From assembly GCA_963740525.1 (NCBI GenBank), contig CAVUEG010000006.1:1488001-1552000 (forward strand): 64,000 nt of DNA, written 5' to 3'. The notes beneath the pieces were generated by a model. The model was not told where the DNA came from. It did no database searches and saw nothing but the letters and a program-made list of their open reading frames with translations. Below are positions 18,245-26,478 of the stretch, in pieces (positions within the stretch are counted from its first letter, which is position 1; each line of letters starts with the position of its first letter). This DNA is from CAVUEG01 sp963740525. GTDB lineage: Bacteria > Actinomycetota > Actinomycetes > Propionibacteriales > Nocardioidaceae. A program made the position numbers and the translations under genes.

Positions 18245-19624
18245 ATGAGCGACGACGGACTCGAGCAGGCGCGCCGGAAGATGACCGAGGCCGGGGTCGA
18301 CCCGGTGGCGGTCGAGGTGTTCTCCCACTACTACCGGCTCGTCGAGTCCGGCGAGACCGGGATGGTCCCCGAGTCCACGATCGAACCCCTCGACATGAAG
18401 GCCCTCTCCGACGTCGACGTTCCCGACGACGTGGCGGCCGAGGCAGTGCGCACCACGGCGGTGGTCAAGCTCAACGGGGGGCTCGGCACGTCGATGGGCA
18501 TGGACCGGGCCAAGTCGCTGCTCGAGGTCCGCGACGGGCTCAGCTTCCTCGACGTGATCGCGCGCCAGGTGCTCGACCTGCGCCGGCAGTACGACGCGCC
18601 CCTCCCGCTGATCTTCATGAACTCCTTCCGGACCTCCGCCGACACGCGGGCTGCGCTGGCGCCGTACCAGGACCTGCCCGCGGCCGGTCTGCCGATCGAC
18701 TTCCTGCAGAACAAGGAGCCGAAGCTCCTGGTCGAGGACCTCACCCCGGCCACCTGGCCCGCCGACCCGGACCTCGAGTGGTGCCCGCCTGGGCACGGGG
18801 ACCTCTACACCGCACTGCGCGGGACCGGTCTGCTCGACGACCTGATCGAGGCCGGCTACACGCAGGTCTTCGTGTCCAACTCCGACAACCTCGGTGCCGT
18901 TCCCGACGCGAACGTGGCGGGGTGGTTCGCGGACTCCGGTGCGCCGTTCGCGATCGAGGCCGTGAGGCGGACTCCCTCGGATCGCAAGGGCGGTCACTTC
19001 GCGATCCGCAGGAGCGACGGACGGATCGTGCTGCGGGAGAGCGCACAGACACTGGAAGAGGACAAGCCGGTCCTGGCCGACCTCGACCGGCACCGGTTCG
19101 CCTCGACGAACAACCTCTGGTTCAACCTGGCTGCGATGAAGGCCGAGCTCGACCGTCGCGACGGCATCCTCGGGCTGCCGATGATCCGCAACACCAAGAA
19201 CGTCGACCCGGGCGACCCCTCCAGCCCCGAGGTGATCCAGATCGAGACCGCGATGGGGGCGGCGATCGAGGTGTTCGACGGCGCCACCACGATCGAGGTC
19301 GGGCGCGACCGCTTCGTGCCGGTCAAGACGACGAACGACCTGCTGGTGCTCCGGTCGGACTGCTACCGGCTGCGTGAGGACTTCGTGCTGGAGCAGGTGC
19401 CCGACAGGATCCCGTTCGTGGACCTGGACCCGGAGCACTTCAGGCTGGTGGCCGACTTCGACCGCCACTTCCCCGACGGGGTCCCCTCGCTGGCCGGAGC
19501 CACGCGGCTCGAGGTGGCCGGTGACTGGACCTTCGAGGCCGACGTCGAGATCCGCGGTGCGGTCGCCCTGCGCGACGAAGGCGCACAGCGGGTGACCGCC
19601 GGCACCGTGCTCCACGACAACTGA
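18245..19624 (+). CDS. UTP--glucose-1-phosphate uridylyltransferase (UDPGP family)
   Basis: 459 aa, the eukaryotic-type UDPGP fold rather than short bacterial GalU. VVKLNGGLGTSMGM (res. 74-87) is the nucleotide-binding signature, with MNSFRTSADT, QNKEPKLL and SNSDNLGA following. Makes UDP-glucose for glycolipids, glycogen and wall polymers. First gene of a run with glp, moaC, mog, GNAT and glpR; the same order next to Glp is common in actinobacteria. 23 bp separates it from glp. Confidence 0.92.
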   Translation: MSDDGLEQARRKMTEAGVDPVAVEVFSHYYRLVESGETGMVPESTIEPLDMKALSDVDVPDDVAAEAVRTTAVVKLNGGLGTSMGMDRAKSLLEVRDGLSFLDVIARQVLDLRRQYDAPLPLIFMNSFRTSADTRAALAPYQDLPAAGLPIDFLQNKEPKLLVEDLTPATWPADPDLEWCPPGHGDLYTALRGTGLLDDLIEAGYTQVFVSNSDNLGAVPDANVAGWFADSGAPFAIEAVRRTPSDRKGGHFAIRRSDGRIVLRESAQTLEEDKPVLADLDRHRFASTNNLWFNLAAMKAELDRRDGILGLPMIRNTKNVDPGDPSSPEVIQIETAMGAAIEVFDGATTIEVGRDRFVPVKTTNDLLVLRSDCYRLREDFVLEQVPDRIPFVDLDPEHFRLVADFDRHFPDGVPSLAGATRLEVAGDWTFEADVEIRGAVALRDEGAQRVTAGTVLHDN

Positions 19625-19647
19625 CCCTGCTTCCGTAGGCTGGGCTC

Positions 19648-20898
19648 ATGGCTGCTGACCCGACGCACGACGAGCCCTCCACGACGGTCGCCCAGCACCT
19701 GGAGCGGATCCTGTCGAGGATCGACCCGCTGGTGCCGTACGACCAGCCGCTGCTCGACGCCATGGGCCTCCCGGTGTGCGAGGACATCTCGGCGCCGATG
19801 GCGCTACCGTCCTTCGACAACTCGGCCATGGACGGGTATGCCGTCCATTTCCAGGACGTCGCCGACGCCAGCGCAGACCACCCCGCGCACCTCCCGGTCG
19901 TGGGTGAGATGGCGGCCGGGCAGACCCGGCACTTCGCGCTGTCACCGGGCACGAGCGTGAGGATCATGACCGGAGCCCCGATTCCTCAGGGCTGCGACGC
20001 CATCGTCCCCGTCGAGTGGACCGACGCCGGCCAGGCCGCCGTCCGCATCCACCGGGCTCCGACCCGGAACCAGCACATCCGGCGTCAGGGAGAGGACGTC
20101 CAGAAGGGCGACGTGCTGCTCGAGGACGGCAGCATCCTCGGCCCCCGCCAGCTGGGGCTGCTCGCCTCGGTCGGCCGGGCACAGGTCTCGGCCCGACCGC
20201 GGCCCCGTGTCGTGATCATGTCCACCGGCTCGGAGCTCCGTGAGCCCGGCCAGACGCTCGGTCACGACTCCATCTACGACGCGAACTCCTTCATGCTCGC
20301 CGCCTCGGCGCGGTCCGCGGGCGCGATCGCCTACCGGGTCGGCATCGTCAGCGACGACCCGCAGGACTTCGCCGACGCGCTCAGCGACCAGCTCGTCCGG
20401 GCCGACATGGTGGTCACGTCGGGCGGCGTCTCCAAGGGCCAGTACGACGTCGTCAAGGAGGTGCTCAGCGAGCTGGGCACGGTGACCTTCGACGAGGTGC
20501 GGATGCAGCCGGGCAAGCCGCAGGGCTTCGGTTTCGTGGGGGAGGACAGCACGCCGATCTTCACGTTGCCGGGCAACCCGGTGTCGTCGTACGTCTCCTT
20601 CGAGGTGTTCGTGCTGCCTGCGATCCGCCGGATGATGGGGCGACCGCCGTACAGCCGGCCGTCGGTGCGCGCCCGCGCCACGCACGGGTTCTCCTCGGCC
20701 AAGGGACGCACCCAGTTCGTCCGCGGGCTGTTCGAGATCGACCGTGGTGGTGGGCACGTCGCGCCCGTCGGTGGCCACGGCTCCCACCTGGTCGGCGACC
20801 TGTCGAGCGCCAACTGCCTGATCGCCGTGCCCGAGGACGTGACGTCGGTCAAGGCCGGCGACGAGGTGCGCGTGCTCGTGCTGGACCGGGAGTTCTGA
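19648..20898 (+). CDS. glp: Gephyrin-like molybdopterin molybdotransferase (Glp/MoeA)
   Basis: 416 aa, complete MoeA fold: SFDNSAMDGYAV (res. 52-63), IMTGAPIPQGCDAIVPVE (108-125), MSTGSEL and TSGGVSKGQYDVVKEV in the Mog-like domain, then LPGNPVSSYV. Inserts molybdate into adenylylated molybdopterin. In Corynebacterium the paralogue next to GlpR, called Glp, instead works with FtsZ and the membrane receptor GlpR in division. Here glpR lies 1.6 kb downstream, so a Glp role is likely, although moaC and mog are also in the operon and a true cofactor role cannot be excluded. The stop shares one base with the moaC ATG. Confidence 0.9.
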   Translation: MAADPTHDEPSTTVAQHLERILSRIDPLVPYDQPLLDAMGLPVCEDISAPMALPSFDNSAMDGYAVHFQDVADASADHPAHLPVVGEMAAGQTRHFALSPGTSVRIMTGAPIPQGCDAIVPVEWTDAGQAAVRIHRAPTRNQHIRRQGEDVQKGDVLLEDGSILGPRQLGLLASVGRAQVSARPRPRVVIMSTGSELREPGQTLGHDSIYDANSFMLAASARSAGAIAYRVGIVSDDPQDFADALSDQLVRADMVVTSGGVSKGQYDVVKEVLSELGTVTFDEVRMQPGKPQGFGFVGEDSTPIFTLPGNPVSSYVSFEVFVLPAIRRMMGRPPYSRPSVRARATHGFSSAKGRTQFVRGLFEIDRGGGHVAPVGGHGSHLVGDLSSANCLIAVPEDVTSVKAGDEVRVLVLDREF

Positions 20899-21368
20899 TG
20901 GAGCCACGACTGACCCACGTCGACGAGACCGGGGCGGCCCGCATGGTCGACGTCACCGGCAAGGACGTCACGCCGCGCACGGCGGTGGCCACCGGCCGGG
21001 TCCTGGTCTCGGCCGAGGTCGTCGCGCTGCTGCGGGGTGAGGGTGTGCCCAAGGGCGACGCGCTCGGGGTGGCCCGGGTGGCCGGGATCATGGCCGCCAA
21101 GCGCACCCCCGACCTGGTGCCGCTGTGTCACCCGCTGGCGATCTCGGGGGTGACGGTGGACCTGGAGGTGACAGAGGACGCGGTGGCGATCACCGCGACC
21201 GTCCGAACCGCCGATCGCACCGGGGTCGAGATGGAGGCGCTGACGGCCGTGTCCGTCGCGGCGCTGACCGTGGTCGACATGGTCAAGGCCGTCGACAAGG
21301 CTGCGGTGATCACCGACATCCGTGTCCAGTCCAAGACCGGCGGCAAGAGCGGCGACTGGTCCCGGTGA
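20898..21368 (+). CDS. moaC: Cyclic pyranopterin monophosphate synthase MoaC
   Basis: 156 aa. Starts RLTHVDETGAARMVDVTGK and has the conserved KRTPDLVPLCHPL (res. 73-85) and GVEMEALTAVSVAALTVVDM. Converts 3',8-cyclo-GTP to cyclic pyranopterin monophosphate, step two of molybdenum cofactor synthesis. Start overlaps glp stop (TGATG) and its own stop overlaps the mog start by 4 nt (GTGA), a tightly coupled run. Confidence 0.96.
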   Translation: MEPRLTHVDETGAARMVDVTGKDVTPRTAVATGRVLVSAEVVALLRGEGVPKGDALGVARVAGIMAAKRTPDLVPLCHPLAISGVTVDLEVTEDAVAITATVRTADRTGVEMEALTAVSVAALTVVDMVKAVDKAAVITDIRVQSKTGGKSGDWSR

Positions 21369-21847
21369 CCGGGCAGGGAAGAGCCACCGTGGTCGTGGCG
21401 TCGAACCGCGCTGCGGCAGGCGTGTACGACGACACCACGGGCCCTCTGATCGTCGAGGCCCTGACCGCCCTGGGGTTCGAGGTGACCGGCCCGGTCGTCG
21501 TGCCGGACGGCCAGCCGGTGGCGGACGCCATCGGTGCGGCCGTGTCCGGCGGCGCCCGCGTCGTACTCACCACCGGCGGCACCGGCCTGACGCCGACCGA
21601 CCTCACCCCGGAGATGACCCGGTCGATCCTCGACCGCGAGGTGCCCGGCATCGCCGAGGCCATCCGCTCGTACGGCGTGGCCAAGGGTGTGCCCACCGCG
21701 GCCCTGTCCCGCGGCCTGGCCGGGGTCTCCGGCCAGACGCTCGTGGTGAACCTGCCCGGGTCGAGAGGCGGCGTCAAGGACGGGCTGGCTGTCGTGGGTC
21801 CGCTCCTCGTGCACGCGGTGGAACAGATCGTGGGGAGCGACCACTGA
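21365..21847 (+). CDS. mog: MogA/MoaB-family molybdopterin adenylyltransferase
   Basis: 160 aa from GTG 21365. VVVASNRAAAGVYDDTTGP near the start and TTGGTGLTPTDLTPE (res. 69-83) are the MPT-binding motifs; VVNLPGS follows near the C-terminus. Adenylylates molybdopterin ahead of molybdate insertion by MoeA-type enzymes. Overlaps moaC upstream and the GNAT gene downstream by 4 nt each. Confidence 0.94.
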   Translation: MTGQGRATVVVASNRAAAGVYDDTTGPLIVEALTALGFEVTGPVVVPDGQPVADAIGAAVSGGARVVLTTGGTGLTPTDLTPEMTRSILDREVPGIAEAIRSYGVAKGVPTAALSRGLAGVSGQTLVVNLPGSRGGVKDGLAVVGPLLVHAVEQIVGSDH

Positions 21848-22443
21848 AACCCCCTTGGCCGGTCTCGCTCACCGTCGGCCGGGTGGGGCTGCGGTCGCTG
21901 GCCCTCGGGGACGCCAAGGAGTGGAAGGCCGCACGACTGCGGTCCCGGGAGTTCCTGGCGCCGTGGGAGGCGACGCCGCCGCCCGGCACCACCCGACCTC
22001 CCCGCAGCTTCCGGGCGATGGTCCGCCAGCTGACGCAGCAGGCGCGCGAGGACCGGTGCCTACCGTTCGCCGTCACCGTCGACGGACGGTTCGCGGGCCA
22101 GGTCACGGTCAACAACATCGTGCGCGGATCCGGTCAGCTGGCCAGCGCCGGCTACTGGATCGACGTGCAGTACGCCGGGCAGGGGGTGATGCCGGTCGCG
22201 CTCGCGATGGCGATCGACCACTGCTTCCTCGAGCGCGGTCTGCACCGCATCGAGGTCGCGATCCGCCCGGAGAACCTCGCGAGCCTCCGGGTCGTGGAGA
22301 AGCTCGGGCTGCCGGAGGTCGGTTTCGCCCCCCGCTTCCTGCACATCGACGGTGAGTGGCGCGACCACCGGCTGTTCGCGGTGACCGTGGAGGACTGTCC
22401 CGGTGGGCTGGTACGACGGGTCCCACCGCCCCGCGCTCGTTGA
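21844..22443 (+). CDS. GNAT acetyltransferase (RimJ/RimL-like)
   Basis: 199 aa if read from CTG 21844, which overlaps the mog stop as CTGA in the same manner as the other coupled starts of this operon. The first ordinary start (GTG 21883) would drop KPPWPVSLTVGR, a segment I expect in this family. Motifs include YWIDVQYAGQGVMPVAL (acetyl-CoA loop) and HRIEVAIRPENLASLRVVEK. Similar to ribosomal-protein N-acetyltransferases; the place beside glp and glpR is conserved in actinobacteria. The start is the weak point. Confidence 0.85.
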   Translation: MKPPWPVSLTVGRVGLRSLALGDAKEWKAARLRSREFLAPWEATPPPGTTRPPRSFRAMVRQLTQQAREDRCLPFAVTVDGRFAGQVTVNNIVRGSGQLASAGYWIDVQYAGQGVMPVALAMAIDHCFLERGLHRIEVAIRPENLASLRVVEKLGLPEVGFAPRFLHIDGEWRDHRLFAVTVEDCPGGLVRRVPPPRAR

Positions 22444-22533
22444 GAGTCGAACCACACCAGTCACACAAGTGATCTGCCGACACACCGACTCGCCTGCGGG
22501 CTGCTGCCCGATCGCGCTCATATCGTCTGTCCT

Positions 22534-23346
22534 GTGGATCTGTCAGGAGTCATCTTCGTCGTACTCGCCCTCGCATGGGCCGTCTACCTGATCCCCAAGG
22601 CACTCAAGCACCATGACGAGGTCGCCCGGAGCCGGTCGATCGACCGGTTCTCCAATGCGATGCGAGTGCTGGCCCGTCGGAGCCCCGGTGACGGTGCCCC
22701 GTCCAGCCAGGTGCCTGAGCGCGAGCCGGTGCCGTCCCGCCCCGTCGTGACCAAGGCGCAGCGTCGCGCCGCGGCGGTCGCCGCCCGACGCCGTCGCCGG
22801 ATCCTGCTGCTCCTGCTGCTGGCGGACGTGACGGTGGGCGCGCTGGTCGCGCTCTCGGTCGCCGCGAGGTGGTCGGTGGCCGTCCCCGCGGCGCTCACCC
22901 TTCTCTGGCTGGTGCTGTGCCGCACCCAGGTGCGGTCCGCCTCACGGGCACGCCCGGTCGAGGTGCCCCGAGTGGCTGCCCGGGCACGCCGGGACCTTGC
23001 TCGCCCGCTGAACGACCAGGGGTTCGAGGAGGTCTCCGAGGACGAGGACACGGTCGCCCTCGACCGCGCGGAGGTCCTCGCCGTGATGGCGGCCCCGGCC
23101 GACGTGGACGGGTCGCTGTGGGACCCGCTGCCGGTCACGCTGCCCACCTACGTCACCAAGCCGCGGGCTCCGCGGACCGTCCGCACGATCGATCTCGGTG
23201 CTCCGGACACCTGGAGCTCCGGTCGCGACGAGGCGGACTCGGCGCTCGTGGCCGAGGCGGCGGCGGAGGCAGACAGGGCGGCAGGCCAGGCGGTCGAGGC
23301 GGCCGAAGGCGACGACCTGTCCGAGCAGAAGGCCGTCGGTTCCTGA
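22534..23346 (+). CDS. glpR: GlpR/SepX-type divisome membrane protein
   Basis: 270 aa, GTG start. N-terminal helix GVIFVVLALAWAVYLIP (res. 5-21) followed by the conserved LKHHDEVARSRSIDRFS, a basic linker, two further membrane helices (about 88-135), and an acidic C-terminal tail. These features fit SepX of Streptomyces and GlpR of Corynebacterium, the membrane receptor for gephyrin-like Glp in cell division. Gene context (glp upstream) supports this. A hairpin terminator follows at 23351. Confidence 0.85.
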   Translation: MDLSGVIFVVLALAWAVYLIPKALKHHDEVARSRSIDRFSNAMRVLARRSPGDGAPSSQVPEREPVPSRPVVTKAQRRAAAVAARRRRRILLLLLLADVTVGALVALSVAARWSVAVPAALTLLWLVLCRTQVRSASRARPVEVPRVAARARRDLARPLNDQGFEEVSEDEDTVALDRAEVLAVMAAPADVDGSLWDPLPVTLPTYVTKPRAPRTVRTIDLGAPDTWSSGRDEADSALVAEAAAEADRAAGQAVEAAEGDDLSEQKAVGS

Positions 23347-23350
23347 TTCG

Positions 23351-23379
23351 TAGTGCCCGCGAGGCGGGTGCTATCTTTT
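23351..23379 (+). terminator. Intrinsic-type terminator of the glp-glpR operon
   Basis: TAGTGCCCGC pairs with GCGGGTGCTA (10 bp, two G-U pairs) across a GAG loop and is followed by TCTTTTC. It starts 5 bp after the glpR stop and ends 28 bp before tRNA-Ala. The T-rich part (TATCTT) could also serve as the tRNA -10 element. Confidence 0.65.
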
Positions 23380-23407
23380 CCACTCGTGCCGGTCCTCCGG
23401 CACACCT

Positions 23408-23482
<75 letters not shown>

Positions 23483-23544
23483 CAAGGTTCCGTTCATCGC
23501 GAGGCGACGGATGGTGCCGTCGGCGGCTGACCGAGCGGCGCCGC

Positions 23545-25173
23545 TCAGGTGAGACCGTGGTCGAACGCGTAGGCGGCCGCAGCCGTGCGGGACGGGACGT
23601 CCAGCTTGGTGAAGATGTTGCTCAGATGCCGGGCCACCGTCTTCTCGCTGAGGAAGAGCACGGCGGCGATCTCCGGGTTGGACCTGCCCGAGGCGACCAG
23701 CCGGAGCACCTCGGCCTCGCGCGCGGTGAGGCCCGCCGGCAGCAGGCCGGGAGCCAGCAGCCGGTCCACCTCCTCTGCCTCAGGCGCCGCGCCGAGCGCC
23801 GCCAGCGCCCGGGCGGCTTCCCCGAGCTCGGCGGCTGCCGACTCCTCGTCGCCCAACGCACGCAGGGCTCGCCCCACGAGGACCCTGGTCCTCGCGGTCT
23901 CGTAGGGCCAGCCCAGCTCGCGCCATCCGCGCAGCGCGGGACGTAGCGCATCCAGGGCGTCCCCGGGCCGGTCCTCGGCCAGGGCCAGGGCGCCGACGGC
24001 GTAGCCGGCCATCGCCTTGATCGAGGTCGAGTCGAATGCGTCTGCGATCTCCTCCAGCTCGCCGACCACGGGGCGTGCGGTGCCCAGGTCGTGGCCGGCG
24101 AGGAGAATCGCGATCGCGCCCGGGAGCAGCTGGGAGCGCTGGATCCTGTCGCGCGGCTCGCTCAGCATCCGGCGCACTGCGGAGCAGGCGGTTTCGGTTC
24201 GCCCTCGCGCGAGCGACAGCAGGGCCTGCGCGGGTTGGGGGTCGTGACCGAGTCGGATCGCCTGGAGGAAGGCGTCCTCAGCGGCGTCGTACTCACCGCG
24301 GATGCGCAGCAGGTCGCCCTTCTCGGCGTAGGCCAGCCCCGCCGCGGCCGGAGTCGCCGCCGCCAGATAGCGCACGACCGCACTGTCGAGCTCGGAAATG
24401 GCCTGGTCGAACGCACCGCGCACCCGCATGACCTGCGCCCGGTGCACCGCGCACTGACCTGTGAACGGCACCAGCCCCACCTGGGCCGCGCACCAGGTGG
24501 TGAGCGCCGTGGTCCACTCCGCCGCCCTGCCGAAGTCCGAGATCTCCTGGCAGGCCTCGATCAGCGAGCAGTAGGTGTGCCCGGCGAAGATCGGGGACAC
24601 CTCACCCGTGGAGACCCCGACCATGGCCTCGTCGAGCAGACGCACCCCCTCAGGCACCCGTCCGAGGTAGAGCAGGCTCCGGCCCTGGGCCATCAGGCCG
24701 GCCGCGAGCAGGTCGCCGTCCCCGAAGCGCCTGCCGTACGACGTGAGCGTGACGGCCTCGTCGAGCCCCGAGACCGGGTCCCCGCCGAGGATGTGGCTGA
24801 GCATCCGGAAGAACAGGACGTACCCGTGCTCGACCGTGTCCTCCTCGAAGGTCCCCAGCAGCCGGTCCGCGCGGGAGATCCACCCACTCGCGACCGCGAG
24901 CTCACCGCGGTCCATCAAGGTCATCGCCAGCCAGAAGGCGGACCGGACAGCGGCCCGGTGGTCGCCCGCGTCGAGGTGCGCCTGGTGCGCGCGCTGGAGC
25001 GCTTGGATGCAGTCGTTGTGACGGCCCACGAGGAAGGCAGCGGTGGCGAGGTCCGCGAAGTCGGCGGCCAGGAGCGTGTCGCTCCCAGCCGCCGAAAGAC
25101 CTTCGTACGCGGCGACCCAGTCACGACGGTCGAAAGCGTCGCGCGCCCGGAGCAGTTCCTCGACGACGTCCAC
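23545..25173 (-). CDS. TPR-repeat LuxR-family transcriptional regulator
   Basis: 542 aa. Almost the whole protein is helical TPR-like repeats (res. 5-460), closing with a LuxR HTH (about 475-540: LTAREAEVLRLVASGRSN, FLSEKTVARHLSNIFTKL). There is no AAA/NB-ARC ATPase or receiver domain, so it resembles the ATPase-less end of LAL regulators. Starts 6 bp after the stop of the flavin monooxygenase gene, so the two form an operon. A 14-bp perfect palindrome, GAGCGGCGCCGCTC, spans the stop codon. The signal sensed is unknown. Confidence 0.85.
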   Translation of the reverse strand: MDVVEELLRARDAFDRRDWVAAYEGLSAAGSDTLLAADFADLATAAFLVGRHNDCIQALQRAHQAHLDAGDHRAAVRSAFWLAMTLMDRGELAVASGWISRADRLLGTFEEDTVEHGYVLFFRMLSHILGGDPVSGLDEAVTLTSYGRRFGDGDLLAAGLMAQGRSLLYLGRVPEGVRLLDEAMVGVSTGEVSPIFAGHTYCSLIEACQEISDFGRAAEWTTALTTWCAAQVGLVPFTGQCAVHRAQVMRVRGAFDQAISELDSAVVRYLAAATPAAAGLAYAEKGDLLRIRGEYDAAEDAFLQAIRLGHDPQPAQALLSLARGRTETACSAVRRMLSEPRDRIQRSQLLPGAIAILLAGHDLGTARPVVGELEEIADAFDSTSIKAMAGYAVGALALAEDRPGDALDALRPALRGWRELGWPYETARTRVLVGRALRALGDEESAAAELGEAARALAALGAAPEAEEVDRLLAPGLLPAGLTAREAEVLRLVASGRSNPEIAAVLFLSEKTVARHLSNIFTKLDVPSRTAAAAYAFDHGLT

Positions 25174-25179
25174 CCAGTC

Positions 25180-26286
25180 TCACCTCGCAGCGAGCATAGG
25201 ACTCTGCGTGGCGCGGGCGCTGATTCTGCGGGACACGTACTCCGCGTCCCGGCCGATCCCCGGGAAGACCATGGAGCTGAACGAGTACTGGAAGGCCAGG
25301 CCGCAGAAGAAGAGCCCGGGCACCGCGTCGACGACGCCGCGCATCTCCACCGGCCAGCCGTCCTCCCCGATCACCGGCAGCTTGATCCAGTCGAAGACCT
25401 GTCGGAAGCCGGTTGCCCAGACGACGTTGGTGACCGGCACGACGGTGCCGTCCTCGAGCAGTGGCAGGCCGTCCTGGACCCCGACCATCCGGGCGGTGTG
25501 CCGTGCGACGCCGCGCCCGGCGAGGTCCTCCCGGTGGACCCTGATCATGGGACCGCCGTGCGCCCGCACCTCGTGGAACTCCTTGCGTCCCACCGGGGTG
25601 CGGCGGGTGAGGACATGCCGCCAGGCGAAGACGACCAGGGGGAAGATGAGCTTCGCCCGACGTTGCTCGGGCCGGAACGGCAGCTGGCCGGGATCCCTCC
25701 CGCACAACGCGACCGGGTTGGTCTGCGCGGCCTCGTAGGCGATGTCGGTGCCGGAGTGCGAGGCACCCACGACCAGCACCGGTCCGGGCTGGAGGTCGCT
25801 GGGGCGGTGGTACTGACTCGAGTGAAGCTGGCGGATCGTCGGGTCGAGCCGGGGGCCGAAGTCCGGGATGTGGGGCGCCTGTCCGAACGTCCCCGTCGCC
25901 ACCACCACGTTGTCGCAGGTGATCGTGTGGTCGCCGATGTGCAGCTCGAAGCCTCCATCGGGGCCGCCTTGGAGGGCGTCCACCCGGGTGCTCATCCGCA
26001 CCGGGAGGTCGAACTTCAACGCGTAGCCCTCGAGGAACGCGGCTACCTCGTCCTTCTGAGGGAACGACCACGGGTCGTCGGTGGGAAAGGGCATGCCCGG
26101 GAGCCCGTCGTACCGCGCCGGACTGTAGAGCCGCAACGTGTCCCAGTGTCGCCGCCAGTTGTCGCCGACCCGGGCGTGGCTGTCCAGGACGACACACGCT
26201 CGGCCCTGCTTCTTCAGGTGGTACGCCGTGGACAGGCCGGCCTGTCCCGCTCCGATGATCACGGTCTCGATGTGTTCGGTGGACAT
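25180..26286 (-). CDS. FAD-dependent monooxygenase/oxidoreductase (CzcO/FMO-like)
   Basis: 368 aa. FAD motif VIIGAGQAGLSTAYHLKKQG (res. 9-28), R-x-GDNWRRHWDTLRLYSP typical of YUCCA/CzcO-like flavoproteins, NADPH motif VVGASHSGTDIA (about 170-181) and ATGFR near the C-terminus. Predicted to oxygenate or oxidise small organic substrates with NADPH. First gene of a two-gene operon with the TPR-LuxR regulator. The 192-bp stretch upstream (26287-26478) holds no gene and should contain its promoter. Confidence 0.87.
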   Translation of the reverse strand: MSTEHIETVIIGAGQAGLSTAYHLKKQGRACVVLDSHARVGDNWRRHWDTLRLYSPARYDGLPGMPFPTDDPWSFPQKDEVAAFLEGYALKFDLPVRMSTRVDALQGGPDGGFELHIGDHTITCDNVVVATGTFGQAPHIPDFGPRLDPTIRQLHSSQYHRPSDLQPGPVLVVGASHSGTDIAYEAAQTNPVALCGRDPGQLPFRPEQRRAKLIFPLVVFAWRHVLTRRTPVGRKEFHEVRAHGGPMIRVHREDLAGRGVARHTARMVGVQDGLPLLEDGTVVPVTNVVWATGFRQVFDWIKLPVIGEDGWPVEMRGVVDAVPGLFFCGLAFQYSFSSMVFPGIGRDAEYVSRRISARATQSPMLAAR

Positions 26287-26478
26287 GGTTCCTCCTGGGC
26301 GTCGGGTGATTCCTCGACGCTAGGAGCGGCACGTCGGTCCGCGCGTCGGGCAGGATGCCCAACCGGGTGCGGCCCCATGGGTGGGTTGACCCATACCGTC
26401 GGTAGATCTCGTCACCGCTTCGGCCTACGGCCCGAACGCCTCGAATGCCGGGCCGCGGCGACCCGCACGCGGACCCGG

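Noticed and set aside
23533..23546. GAGCGGCGCCGCTC palindrome as terminator of the LuxR operon
   Set aside because: It spans the stop codon, has no loop bases and no T-run; kept only as a note.
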